A stretch of DNA of 18,054 nucleotides from Acidobacteriota bacterium (GTDB lineage Bacteria > Acidobacteriota > Terriglobia > Terriglobales > Acidobacteriaceae). The notes below the pieces were generated by a model. It ran no database searches and had not been told where the DNA came from. It saw only the letters and a program-made list of their open reading frames with translations. The DNA lies in NCBI GenBank assembly GCA_021802085.1, contig JAKAAZ010000054.1, positions 1 through 18,054 of the forward strand, given 5' to 3'. Every line of letters starts with the position of its first letter. The stretch's first letter is position 1. Of this stretch, positions 7,498 through 14,943 are shown in pieces. The translations under genes were made by a program, and so were the position numbers.

Positions 7498-7501
7498 ATT
7501 C

Positions 7502-8695
7502 ATGGCAAGTTTTCCACAATTCGACCCAGAACCGCAAAGAAATAGCGAAAGTCGAAAAGGTAGCCTATTTTCCCTTTCTTTCAAACAACTTACAGAACTT
7601 ATTGAAACTTTTCGTTTAGAGCCGTATCGTTCCCGGCAGCTTTGGCATGCACTTTATCAACAGCGCGTCTCCTCGATCGAAGAGATCACTTCCCTGCCGC
7701 AATCGATCCGTGATCGCCTGATACAGGCCGGATTTCAAATCGGCCTGCCCCGGATCGCACAGACCTACGTATCCAGCGACGGCACGGAGCGCTATCTGGT
7801 TGCCTGTCTGGATGAAGAAACTGTAGAAACCGTCTGGATGCCAAATGGAGATGACGGCGAAATGGGGGACGGATCGGAGGCGGCCAGCGAGGAGGCGGAT
7901 GCGGTTGCCGCCACCCCGGGCACGCCAATCGAAGAGAGCCGGTTGCTGCCCTACCGGCGCGCGACCATCTGCATCTCTAGCCAGGTTGGATGCGCGGTCA
8001 ACTGCCAGTTCTGCCTGACGGCCAAATTGGGAGTGAAGCGGAACCTGACCGCCGGGGAAATTGCCGGGCAAGTGGCGGCGGTGTTGAATCGTCACCAGGC
8101 GCGGATAGGCCGCGATCGCATCAACCTGGTGTTTATGGGCATGGGCGAGCCATTTCTGAACTACGACAATTTCATGGCGGCGGTGCATCTGCTGGTGGAA
8201 GAGATGGGAATTCCAGAATCGCGCATGACCGTTTCGACTTCCGGGATACTGCCCGGCATTCAGCGCTTCGCCAAGGAGAAGCTGCGGCCCAAACTGGCGT
8301 TGAGCCTGAACGCTCCGAACGATTCGATCCGTGAAAGCATTATGCCGATCACGCGCAAGTGGAAGATCGAAAACCTGTTCGAGGCTTTGCGCGAAATACC
8401 GCTGCGACCGCGCGAGCGGATGACCTTTGAATATGTTTTGCTGGGCGGAGTGAACGATCGCCTGCAAGATGCGGCAGAGCTGGCGGCATTGCTGCGCCGC
8501 TCGGGCCTGCCAGCCAAAGTCAATTTGATCGTATGGAATCCAGGACCGGATATTCCCTATCGCATGCCCACTCCGGCGGATGTCGCAGCGTTCCAATCGC
8601 ATCTGATCGCTGACGGCGTGCCTGCTTTTCTGCGTCGTCCGCGCGGACGAGACATCTACGCCGCCTGTGGGCAGTTGAAGAGAACGGTGGAGTAG
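7502..8695 (+). CDS. rlmN: Dual-specificity 23S rRNA/tRNA adenine-C2 methyltransferase RlmN (radical SAM)
   Basis: RlmN methylates C2 of A2503 in 23S rRNA and A37 in some tRNAs, using S-adenosylmethionine and a [4Fe-4S] cluster. The 397-residue product has the radical-SAM motif C164-x3-C168-x2-C171 (GCAVNCQFC), C157 aligning with the mechanistic Cys of E. coli RlmN (C118), and C389 near the C-terminus aligning with the methyl-carrying C355. GMGEPFLNYDN (213-223), STSG (245-248), LALSLNAPND (265-274) and the helical N-terminal domain (LEPYRSRQLW, 39-48) are all present. Residues about 115-147 form an acidic, low-complexity insert not usual in the family. The ATG at 7502 has no SD and no upstream in-frame start, so initiation may be leaderless or SD-independent. 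The gene converges on yvcK with 6 bp between stops. Confidence 0.95.
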   Translation: MASFPQFDPEPQRNSESRKGSLFSLSFKQLTELIETFRLEPYRSRQLWHALYQQRVSSIEEITSLPQSIRDRLIQAGFQIGLPRIAQTYVSSDGTERYLVACLDEETVETVWMPNGDDGEMGDGSEAASEEADAVAATPGTPIEESRLLPYRRATICISSQVGCAVNCQFCLTAKLGVKRNLTAGEIAGQVAAVLNRHQARIGRDRINLVFMGMGEPFLNYDNFMAAVHLLVEEMGIPESRMTVSTSGILPGIQRFAKEKLRPKLALSLNAPNDSIRESIMPITRKWKIENLFEALREIPLRPRERMTFEYVLLGGVNDRLQDAAELAALLRRSGLPAKVNLIVWNPGPDIPYRMPTPADVAAFQSHLIADGVPAFLRRPRGRDIYAACGQLKRTVE

Positions 8696-8701
8696 AAAGA
8701 A

Positions 8702-9793
8702 TCAGCTCCGCCGATGTTGCAGACCCAGGTCGAGCAGGATATCGGCTACCCGTTCATAGTCATGCCGCAGCACGTCGCCTTCAAAAATAAAGTCACCGGC
8801 AATACAACGAACTCCCAGGCGCTCAATCTGCTCGATGTCGGGCGCAATCTGCTCCGCGCCTTCCGCGGCGTAGCGTTGCCGCGCGGTTTCGGATATGGGA
8901 GCGATGTTGACCAACGCGTAGTCGAAGATGGCTCCGCCGGTGTGTTCGTAAATCCGCTCAATGTGCTGCGATGCCGTCAGATGAACACTCTCGTTCGCCT
9001 GCGTCATCAAATTGCAAATGAAGACGCGCAATCCGTGGGTGGCGACCAGGGAGTCGGCAATTCCTTCGACCAGCAAATTTGTAATCAAACTGGTGTAGAG
9101 CGAGCCTGGCCCCAGCGTGACCAGGTCGGCGCCCAGGATGGCTTCGACCGCTTCCGGCAGCGCGGGCGCGCGCTCCGGTTTCAGCATCAGGCGAACAATC
9201 CGGCGCTTGCTGGCGGTAATCCGCGTTTCGCCAAGGACTGTCGACCCATCATCCATCAATGCGGCCAGGTTTACATTGGAGTTGGTTGCGGGATAGAGAT
9301 GCCCGCGCGTGGCGAGAATCTGCGAAGACATCTTCACCGCCAATGCGAAGTCGCCGGTGACGGCGGTCAGGCATGCAAGAAAAAGATTGCCGAAGCTATG
9401 CCCTTCCAGGCCCTCGCCGCTATCGAAGCGGTACTGAAACAGCTTCGACAACAGGTGCTCATCTTCCGACAGCGCAACCATGCAATTGCGCAGATCTCCG
9501 GGCGGCAACATATTCATGTCCCTGCGCAGTCGGCCGCTGGAACCGCCGTCATCCGTGACGGTCACAATGGCAGCCAGATCGGAAATGACCGCGGGCAGCT
9601 CTGCAGAAACGTCTGCGGGATTCGTTGCGTGCGATGGAGACTGCGTGTGCCTCTTCAGCCCGCGCAGCAGCGTGGACAAGCCTGTGCCGCCGCCGATGGC
9701 GGCCACGCGCAGACAAGCTGGATCTGCCGTGGAGACCAGCGGTTTCTGTTCCGTCGGTTGGAATGCAATGGAACTGGCTGGATGCATTTTCAT
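8702..9793 (-). CDS. yvcK: YvcK/CofD-like UDP-GlcNAc-binding protein (gluconeogenesis/cell-envelope factor)
   Basis: This 363-residue protein belongs to the YvcK (GlmR)/YbhK branch of the CofD-like family. In Gram-positive bacteria YvcK binds UDP-GlcNAc and is needed for cell-wall synthesis on gluconeogenic carbon. Motifs seen: GGGTGLS (34-40), VTDDGGSSGRLR (79-90), PPGDLRNC (97-104), HSFGNLFL (132-139), GPGSLYTS (228-235) and NLMTQANE (261-268). The first 25 residues are a poorly conserved extension. The ATG at 9793 was chosen; a TTG start at 9814, and another TTG just before the ATG, are alternatives, with GGGAGAG about 13-17 nt upstream of the ATG. It follows the TPR gene by 62 bp on the same strand, so they may form a small operon. 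Family assignment is firm; the cellular role here is by analogy. Confidence 0.92.
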   Translation of the reverse strand: MKMHPASSIAFQPTEQKPLVSTADPACLRVAAIGGGTGLSTLLRGLKRHTQSPSHATNPADVSAELPAVISDLAAIVTVTDDGGSSGRLRRDMNMLPPGDLRNCMVALSEDEHLLSKLFQYRFDSGEGLEGHSFGNLFLACLTAVTGDFALAVKMSSQILATRGHLYPATNSNVNLAALMDDGSTVLGETRITASKRRIVRLMLKPERAPALPEAVEAILGADLVTLGPGSLYTSLITNLLVEGIADSLVATHGLRVFICNLMTQANESVHLTASQHIERIYEHTGGAIFDYALVNIAPISETARQRYAAEGAEQIAPDIEQIERLGVRCIAGDFIFEGDVLRHDYERVADILLDLGLQHRRS

Positions 9794-9855
9794 CAAGATT
9801 GCAAACTCTCCCAACGCCAGTCGGCCACCTGCGCCGCGCCGCGATGTCCGACCGC

Positions 9856-10416
9856 CTACAGAACTTCCGGATACAGAAGCTCAGTGAACCGCGGATCGTC
9901 CAACATCTCCTGAAAATCCGAATCCAAACGGGCCTGGATGCGGTTGCGTGGATTCAGGGCAATGGCGCGGCCCAACTGTTCCAGGCATTCCTCGGCGTGA
10001 CTTATCAAACTATGCATCACGGCCAAGCCGTAGTGGGCATAGTCGGCCGACGGATGTTGTTCCAGGATGGCTTCGAATTGCTCCCGCGCGTCCTCATAGT
10101 AGCCGGTATTCAGAAGCGAGATGGCGTAATCGTATTGCTCCTCCGGGCTTAGGAAGGAGATGGCATTCTTTCTCATTTGGCGTTCGCACGCGGTAAGATG
10201 CACGCGCGCTCGGTCCACCAGGTCGCCGGCATCGTTGGAAAGCAATGCCTCAAGCGCGGCCTTGGCCTTCTCGTACTTGCCTTCGTGCATGAGGCGCACA
10301 GCGGTCTCGTAGTGTTGAATCCTTTGTTTGCGCGCCGGATCGGGGATGGCGTTGGATTTGCCCGCAAGCACGCGGGGCATCGAGGTCGTTTTCTTTTTCG
10401 ATGGCGATGGCTTCAT
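9856..10416 (-). CDS. Small cytoplasmic TPR-repeat protein
   Basis: This 186-residue protein has no signal peptide. A lysine/serine-rich N-terminus (KPSPSKKKTT) precedes helical TPR-like repeats: 'YETAVRLMHEGKYEKAKAALEALL' (about 36-59), 'YDYAISLLNTGYYEDAREQFEAILEQHPS' (95-123), and a third degenerate unit ending 'LGRAIALNPRN' (148-158). It ends with DDPRFTELLYPEVL. TPR proteins act as protein-protein adaptors; no partner can be named. The ATG at 10416 was preferred over an in-frame GTG at 10425; neither has a strong SD. It is upstream of and co-directional with yvcK, and divergent from ispG across about 250 bp. Confidence 0.85.
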   Translation of the reverse strand: MKPSPSKKKTTSMPRVLAGKSNAIPDPARKQRIQHYETAVRLMHEGKYEKAKAALEALLSNDAGDLVDRARVHLTACERQMRKNAISFLSPEEQYDYAISLLNTGYYEDAREQFEAILEQHPSADYAHYGLAVMHSLISHAEECLEQLGRAIALNPRNRIQARLDSDFQEMLDDPRFTELLYPEVL

Positions 10417-10663
10417 TGCAGACACACTCGTCTCATGTGTTCTAGAGGGCGTATTTACCGAATGACCCTGACCCTCGTAAACCTAACAGGAAACGACCTT
10501 ATCTGCAATGGCGAGGTGGCAAACCGACCAGAGCCGGAAGGCGGACGTGAGAATGCTTTCGCCCTGCCGCCGGTGCGCTGGCGTGTCACGAGAGCCAACA
10601 CGGCTCCATTCCAGCGCCTGCGAACTCGCACCGCCCCGATGATAAACTAGGGATGGAACGCTT
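10417..10663. other. Divergent intergenic region between the TPR gene and ispG
   Basis: This 247-bp stretch must hold the promoters for both flanking genes. A GATAAACT sequence near 10640-10647 could be a weak -10 for ispG, but no good -35 was found. A plus-strand frame from 10462 to 10650 has no SD or recognisable domain, and I do not call it. No repeat or RNA gene was seen. Confidence 0.4.
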
Positions 10664-11911
10664 ATGCCAGAAACCAGTCGCAGAAAGACACCTACCGTCC
10701 TGATTGGCAATGTCCGGGTTGGCTCGGATGCACCGGTTGTGGTGCAGTCGATGACCAACACCGATACCGCCGACGTTTCTTCCACGGTCCTGCAGGTCGC
10801 CGCGCTGCATCGTGCCGGTTCGCAGATCGTTCGGGTCACGGTGAACAACGATGAAGCCGCGAAGGCGGTTCCCGCAATCGTGGAAGAGCTGGCGCGGCAG
10901 GATGTTCAGGTCCCGATCGTCGGCGATTTTCATTACAACGGACATCTGCTGCTGAAAAAATATCCCGACTGCGCCCGCGCCCTGGCGAAGTATCGAATCA
11001 ATCCCGGCAATTGCTCCATCGGCCGCAAGGATGACGATAACTTCCGCACCATGATCGAATGCGCCGTCGAAAATCAAAAGCCGGTGCGCATCGGCGTGAA
11101 TTGGGGATCGCTCGACCAGGCGCTGCTGACGCGCATGATGGATGAGAACGCGAAGTCCGCGAAACCGAAGGACGCCCGCGACGTGACCATGGAAGCCATG
11201 GTTGCCAGCGCGCTGGACTCGGCCGCGATGGCGGAGCGCTACGGCCTGCGGCACGACCAGATTATTCTGAGCGCCAAGGTCAGCGGAGTACATGACCTGA
11301 TCGATGTCTATCGCATGTTGGCCAGTCGCTGCGATTACGCGCTGCACCTGGGCCTGACCGAAGCGGGGATGGGGATGAAAGGCATCGTGGCATCCACGGC
11401 GGGCCTGACGCCGCTGCTGCTGGCCGGCATTGGCGATACCATCCGCGTGAGTTTAACGCCGAAACCGGGCGGCGATCGCACCGAGGAAGTTCTGACGGCG
11501 CAGCAGATTCTGCAATCGCTCGGCATTCGCAGCTTTACGCCGCAGGTAACGGCCTGCCCTGGCTGCGGCCGCACGACGAGCACATTCTTCCAGGAACTGG
11601 CTCAACAGATTCAGGGTCATGTGCGCCAGTCGATGCCGGTATGGCGCGAAAAATATCCGGGCGTCGAAGAATTGAAGCTGGCCGTCATGGGTTGCGTTGT
11701 CAACGGGCCGGGAGAGTCGAAACATGCGAACATCGGCATTTCCCTGCCGGGCACGTTTGAAGAACCGGTCGCTCCGGTCTACGTCGATGGACGCCTGCTG
11801 CTGACGTTGCGGGGCGACCACATCGTTCAGGAGTTTACGAAAATTCTGGATGAATACGTGGTGAGCCGCTACGGGGCCGCCAAGCCAAAGGATTTAGTGG
11901 GCGCTCACTGA
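10664..11911 (+). CDS. ispG: 4-hydroxy-3-methylbut-2-enyl-diphosphate synthase IspG (GcpE)
   Basis: IspG performs the penultimate step of the MEP isoprenoid pathway. It reduces methylerythritol 2,4-cyclodiphosphate to HMBPP with a [4Fe-4S] cluster and flavodoxin or ferredoxin electrons. The 415-residue product has the TIM-barrel N-terminal part (VVVQSMTNTDTADV, VPIVGDFHYN, RINPGNCSIG at 111-120) and the C-terminal cluster domain with C298, C301 and C344 (ACPGCGRT, MGCVVNGPGE), with E351 as the likely fourth ligand. All ligands are present, so it should be active. The start ATG at 10664 follows GGAACGCTT, with TAGGGATGG further upstream. Its last codons overlap the end of the convergent Rrf2 gene by 7 bp. 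No other MEP gene is in the window. Confidence 0.97.
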   Translation: MPETSRRKTPTVLIGNVRVGSDAPVVVQSMTNTDTADVSSTVLQVAALHRAGSQIVRVTVNNDEAAKAVPAIVEELARQDVQVPIVGDFHYNGHLLLKKYPDCARALAKYRINPGNCSIGRKDDDNFRTMIECAVENQKPVRIGVNWGSLDQALLTRMMDENAKSAKPKDARDVTMEAMVASALDSAAMAERYGLRHDQIILSAKVSGVHDLIDVYRMLASRCDYALHLGLTEAGMGMKGIVASTAGLTPLLLAGIGDTIRVSLTPKPGGDRTEEVLTAQQILQSLGIRSFTPQVTACPGCGRTTSTFFQELAQQIQGHVRQSMPVWREKYPGVEELKLAVMGCVVNGPGESKHANIGISLPGTFEEPVAPVYVDGRLLLTLRGDHIVQEFTKILDEYVVSRYGAAKPKDLVGAH

Positions 11912-12363
11912 GGCGCGGGCTGTGCCGGCTCCACAGGCTCGACGGCTGGCTTGGCAGTTTTCTTTCCGGACTTCTTGATCAGTTGATTCAGCGTCGTCGA
12001 ATCGAGTTCTTCCTCGAGGCACTTTTGCGCCTTGCGGAACACGCCGCGCATGGTTTTTTTCAGCTCTTTGGTTTCCGCAGAATCATGCGCGGTCTGGTGG
12101 AGCAGTTCGCCGGAATCGAGCGCTCGGTAAATATCGCGTAGCGTAATCTGCTTGGGACTCTTTGCCAGCCTGGTACCACCGGAAGGCCCCTTCACACTGG
12201 TGACAAGCCCGGCATGGCTGAGCGCCGACAGCAATCGGCGCACCACAACGGGATTGGTCGCGAGTACTGTCGCCAGCGCCTGCGAAGTGTGAAATCTTTC
12301 CGGCTCCGTGGCCATCAACACCAGCGCTTCAATTCCCGTCGAAAACCGCAGATTGACCGCCAT
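11905..12363 (-). CDS. Rrf2-family transcriptional regulator lacking the Fe-S cysteines
   Basis: This 152-residue protein has an Rrf2-type winged helix-turn-helix in its first 80 residues: 'NLRFSTGIEALVLMA' (4-18), 'ATNPVVVRRLLSALSHAGLVTSVKGPSGGTRLAKSP' (35-70), and 'ITLRDIYRAL' (73-82). Family members such as IscR and NsrR bind [2Fe-2S] or [4Fe-4S] clusters through three clustered cysteines. Here only one cysteine, C115, is present, so this resembles the cysteine-poor YwnA-like Rrf2 proteins. The C-terminus is a K/P/A-rich tail (SGKKTAKPAVEPVEPAQPAPQ region). The ATG at 12363 with GAGG 4 nt upstream was chosen over TTG at 12372. It is divergent from ymdB and overlaps ispG tail to tail, so it may regulate itself and possibly ymdB (inference). 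Confidence 0.88.
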   Translation of the reverse strand: MAVNLRFSTGIEALVLMATEPERFHTSQALATVLATNPVVVRRLLSALSHAGLVTSVKGPSGGTRLAKSPKQITLRDIYRALDSGELLHQTAHDSAETKELKKTMRGVFRKAQKCLEEELDSTTLNQLIKKSGKKTAKPAVEPVEPAQPAPQ

Positions 12364-12372
12364 GTGCCTCAA

Positions 12373-12401
12373 AATATCACAGTTCCCCGATCCTGGGTCA
12401 A
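12373..12401 (-). promoter_or_regulatory. Candidate sigma70-type promoter for the Rrf2 gene
   Basis: On the minus strand, TTGACC (12401-12396; 5 of 6 matches to the -35 consensus) is followed after exactly 17 bp by GATATT (12378-12373; 4 of 6 to the -10). Transcription would begin close to the start codon, giving a very short leader, which weakens the case. Confidence 0.35.
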
Positions 12402-12429
12402 TTCCGCCGACTGAATACTATCCCGGTCC

Positions 12430-12451
12430 GTCCTCCTGAGAAATGGAGGAC
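12430..12451 (+). promoter_or_regulatory. Shine-Dalgarno-masking hairpin before ymdB
   Basis: GTCCTCC (12430-12436) and GGAGGAC (12445-12451) are perfect 7-bp complements around the 8-nt loop TGAGAAAT. The right arm contains the whole SD (GGAGGA) of the ymdB ATG at 12454, and the left arm is an anti-SD. When folded, the transcript would hide its own ribosome-binding site. Pairing is seen; regulation is inferred. Confidence 0.55.
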
Positions 12452-12453
12452 AA

Positions 12454-13290
12454 ATGCTACCATCAAATTTTTACGCTGGAGATCGTCCTCTTTTGAAGAT
12501 ACTTTTTGTCGGAGATGTTTTTGGCGGCGCGGGGCGCAGGATTGTCCACGCTCATCTAGGCCATGTGATTGAAACTCACGCTGTCGATCTGGTGGTGATC
12601 AACGCGGAGAATGCCGCAGGTGGCTTTGGGGTCACGCCGGGTATCGCCGAGGAGATGTTCGACCTGGGCGCGCACGTGCTCACCACGGGCAACCATATCT
12701 GGGACAAGCGGGAAATCATCGACTGGATGCATTCCGTTCCCGCGGGCAGTCACGAGCGGCCCCGACGCGTGCTGCGGCCTGCCAACTACGCTCCCGGCAC
12801 GCCTGGGCACGGCGTGTATGAAGGCGTGCTGCCGGATGGGACGGCCTATGCAGTGGTCAATCTTCAGGGGCGCGTCTTTATGGGATCGAGCGACGATCCC
12901 TTCCGCGCCGCGGACGCAATCCTCGAACGATTGCAGGCCAAGGTCATTCTGGTGGACTTCCATGCCGAGGCCACGTCAGAGAAAGTGGCGCTGGGCTGGT
13001 ATCTCGACGGCCGCGTGACCGCGGTGCTGGGAACGCACACGCATGTGCCCACAGCGGACGCGCGCATTTTGCCGCGCGGCACCGCATTTCAAACCGATGT
13101 TGGGATGAGCGGCCCCTACGACAGCGTGATCGGCGTCGAAGTGGAACAGGTGTTGGACCGGTTCCTGCGCGGCATGCCCGCAAAATTCGACGCAGCCAAA
13201 AGGAACCCCAAGATGTGCGCGGCGTTGATCGAGTGCGACGCCGTTACGGGCAGAGCGCATTCGATCCGCCATTTTATGCTGGGCGAATAA
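12454..13290 (+). CDS. ymdB: YmdB-family metallophosphoesterase
   Basis: This 278-residue calcineurin-like phosphoesterase is of the YmdB type, whose characterised members hydrolyse cyclic nucleotides (such as 2',3'-cAMP) and affect RNA metabolism and biofilm versus motility choices in Bacillus. Dinuclear metal-site residues are all visible: GDVFG (D21), NAEN (E52), GNHIWD (N80, H81), DFHAEATSEK (H170) and GTHTHVPTAD (H195, H197). GMSGPYDSVIG (217-227) is also family-typical. The ATG at 12454 has a near-perfect SD (GGAGGA) and is preferred over an internal TTG at 12493, although the conserved domain begins near residue 14. The gene is divergent from the Rrf2 regulator and ends just before a strong terminator. 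Confidence 0.93.
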   Translation: MLPSNFYAGDRPLLKILFVGDVFGGAGRRIVHAHLGHVIETHAVDLVVINAENAAGGFGVTPGIAEEMFDLGAHVLTTGNHIWDKREIIDWMHSVPAGSHERPRRVLRPANYAPGTPGHGVYEGVLPDGTAYAVVNLQGRVFMGSSDDPFRAADAILERLQAKVILVDFHAEATSEKVALGWYLDGRVTAVLGTHTHVPTADARILPRGTAFQTDVGMSGPYDSVIGVEVEQVLDRFLRGMPAKFDAAKRNPKMCAALIECDAVTGRAHSIRHFMLGE

Positions 13291-13311
13291 GCAGTTCGCA
13301 CTCTGAGAAAC

Positions 13312-13346
13312 AAAAAGCTGGCATCCAGTTTGGATGCCAGCTTTTT
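13312..13346. terminator. Bidirectional intrinsic terminator between ymdB and the secreted TPR gene
   Basis: AAAAAGCTGGCATCCA (13312-13327) and TGGATGCCAGCTTTTT (13331-13346) form a perfect 16-bp stem with a 3-nt loop. A-run and T-run ends make it work as a rho-independent terminator on both strands, serving ymdB (plus) and the TPR gene that ends at 13371 (minus). Confidence 0.92.
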
Positions 13347-13370
13347 GCTGGATACAGCAAACTACAGCGA

Positions 13371-14678
13371 CTACTGCGGCGTGTGATGCCGCGTGGTGGT
13401 GTGATGGACGGCATGGGGTTTGGTCGTCGTCGCGGGCGGTTCTCCGTCCTTCATGATGATCATGGCAGGGTTCTGCGTATAGGAGTCGAAGGTTGCGACG
13501 TAGTTGACCATGGAGTTGATTGCCGGTGGCGTGCGCAGCGGCTTCTTCATGTTGATCGTGAAGTCTGCCCGGTTCGATTGCTGAGCATCGTCGGAGACGG
13601 CAACTTCCACGGTATCGGGTGTCGCTGTAATGACTTTGCCCGGGACCTGAGTCGTCAATCCCTTCATCGTGTCCCACACCTTGGCCGCATCGTCTGGAGT
13701 GCCGTTGGCAAGCACAAACTCCTTGTCCGTCAGCGCCATGGTCTTCAGATCGGGCGTGGATGTCACGGCGTTGTGTGCAAGTTGCTGCGGAGACGGCGGT
13801 GGTGGCGCGGGCGCGATCGTGAATCCCGACGGAGGATTCAAGGAGGCCTTGGCCTGCGCCTGCACCTGGTCGAAACCGTCCATGCCGCCATGGTACTTTT
13901 TGTACCAATATTCGGCGGCCTTCTGGATCGTATCCTTGTACGGTTCCGGCGCGAAGGCGGCGGCGCGGGCCAGGTACCAGGTCGCATTCACCAAATCCTG
14001 CGGCTGCTCCTGGGTGTACGCCGTGCCCAGGTAGTAGGTGTCTTGAATCCCCGCTCCGCTGGTCTGTTGCTGCGCCGGCATGGCCTGCAACTCTTCTTTG
14101 AAATACTTGATTGCGTCCGAATAATTTTTCTTCTCCAGATCGTCGGCTGCAATCGCGCCTTCAAATATCGGCGTGACCGCAGTTTTCATCTTGTCGAAGT
14201 TGGCGGCATCCGCTCCCTGGGGCGCTGGAGCATTCAGGCCAGCCTGTGCGTCCTTGGCCGCCTCATCCAGCAGTGGCATCGCATCCGCTGGATTCGTCTT
14301 CTGCCCCGCCTGTGCGCGCAGAACGTATGCGCTGAGCGCTAGGGCGCGCATGTCTGCCGGATCGATCTGCAGCACCTGCCGCGCCGTCGCCACCGCCTTG
14401 TTCGTGTTGCCGGTCTGGGTGTAGGCATCCATCAGAATTTCGAGCACTTGCTTTTTGACGACGCTGTTGGGGTATTGCTGCAAAAATGCTTCGATCGACG
14501 TTTCCTTCGCCTGGGGCGACGGTTGGTTGATCGCGGTGTTGTATGCGTTAAACTCCGCAGGATCTTTGATTGTGATCGTGCTTGAGCCTGCATCTTGCGC
14601 CAGCATCATGATGGGAGCGGCAGCAATAGCGGAACTGGCCAGCGCCAGGACCGTGACGTACAAAATCTTGTTCTTCAT
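13371..14678 (-). CDS. Secreted TPR-repeat protein of unknown function
   Basis: This 435-residue protein starts with a signal peptide (MKNKILYVTVLALASSAIAAAP, likely cleaved near 'MMLAQ|DA' at residue 28), so it is probably periplasmic. The mature part begins ITIKDPAEFNAYNTAI and then has TPR-like helices: 'SIEAFLQQYPNSVVKKQVLEILMDAYTQTGNTNKAVATARQVLQIDP' (about 61-107), 'NYSDAIKYFKEELQAMPA' (about 186-203), and a later 'NATWYLARAAAFAPEPY' segment. After a proline-rich linker (APAPPPPSPQQ) comes a beta-rich C-terminal region and a histidine/threonine-rich tail (HAVHHTTTRHHTPQ). The ATG at 14678 has GAGGGGTG upstream. It stands alone, ending at the shared terminator. Similar proteins are common in Acidobacteriota (recalled); no function can be named. 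Confidence 0.85.
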   Translation of the reverse strand: MKNKILYVTVLALASSAIAAAPIMMLAQDAGSSTITIKDPAEFNAYNTAINQPSPQAKETSIEAFLQQYPNSVVKKQVLEILMDAYTQTGNTNKAVATARQVLQIDPADMRALALSAYVLRAQAGQKTNPADAMPLLDEAAKDAQAGLNAPAPQGADAANFDKMKTAVTPIFEGAIAADDLEKKNYSDAIKYFKEELQAMPAQQQTSGAGIQDTYYLGTAYTQEQPQDLVNATWYLARAAAFAPEPYKDTIQKAAEYWYKKYHGGMDGFDQVQAQAKASLNPPSGFTIAPAPPPPSPQQLAHNAVTSTPDLKTMALTDKEFVLANGTPDDAAKVWDTMKGLTTQVPGKVITATPDTVEVAVSDDAQQSNRADFTINMKKPLRTPPAINSMVNYVATFDSYTQNPAMIIMKDGEPPATTTKPHAVHHTTTRHHTPQ

Positions 14679-14919
14679 CGATCACCCCTCGCGAACGAGT
14701 GTTACACAGAAATTTAGAAAACTGAATGCCTCGCGCCTGTCTGCTATCGTCTAGCACCGCCCCTGCTCCAGCGTGATCGGAGACAGGATGGCTGAAGACT
14801 ATGACTGAACAGACCGTACCGATTTGTTGTGGTTAGCAGGATTATAAAACCGAATGTACCGGCCCGTGACAGTATTCCACTGAGGAAGCACCTGACGCAA
14901 TAGCATATCGTTATGTACG
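14679..14919. other. Intergenic region with no recognised gene
   Basis: This sequence separates the secreted TPR gene from the small ORF at 14944. It should contain the promoter of the minus-strand TPR gene, but no convincing -35/-10 pair was found. A TATAAA at about 14844 lacks a good -35. Just before the small ORF, ATCGT-TATGT-ACGAT (14906-14920) is a short perfect inverted repeat of 5-bp arms. No RNA gene was seen. Confidence 0.4.
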
Positions 14920-14943
14920 ATGCGTACAGGAGTCAATCCGCAC

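Noticed and set aside
7421..7518. Chromosomal replication origin
   Set aside because: Three DnaA-like boxes and an AT-rich patch are suggestive, but there is no dnaA, dnaN, gidA or similar neighbour and the region is only about 100 bp with a single exact box. Promoter control is the simpler reading.
6403..7545. A 380-residue plus-strand open frame opposite the M16 peptidase
   Set aside because: It is antisense to a clear M16 peptidase and its translation shows no domain.
8714..9913. A 399-residue plus-strand open frame opposite yvcK
   Set aside because: It is antisense to a well-conserved YvcK; no SD or domain supports it.
10462..10650. A possible 62-residue plus-strand protein upstream of ispG
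   Set aside because: It has no SD, low-complexity composition and no membrane or domain signature; the region is better explained as promoter and leader DNA.
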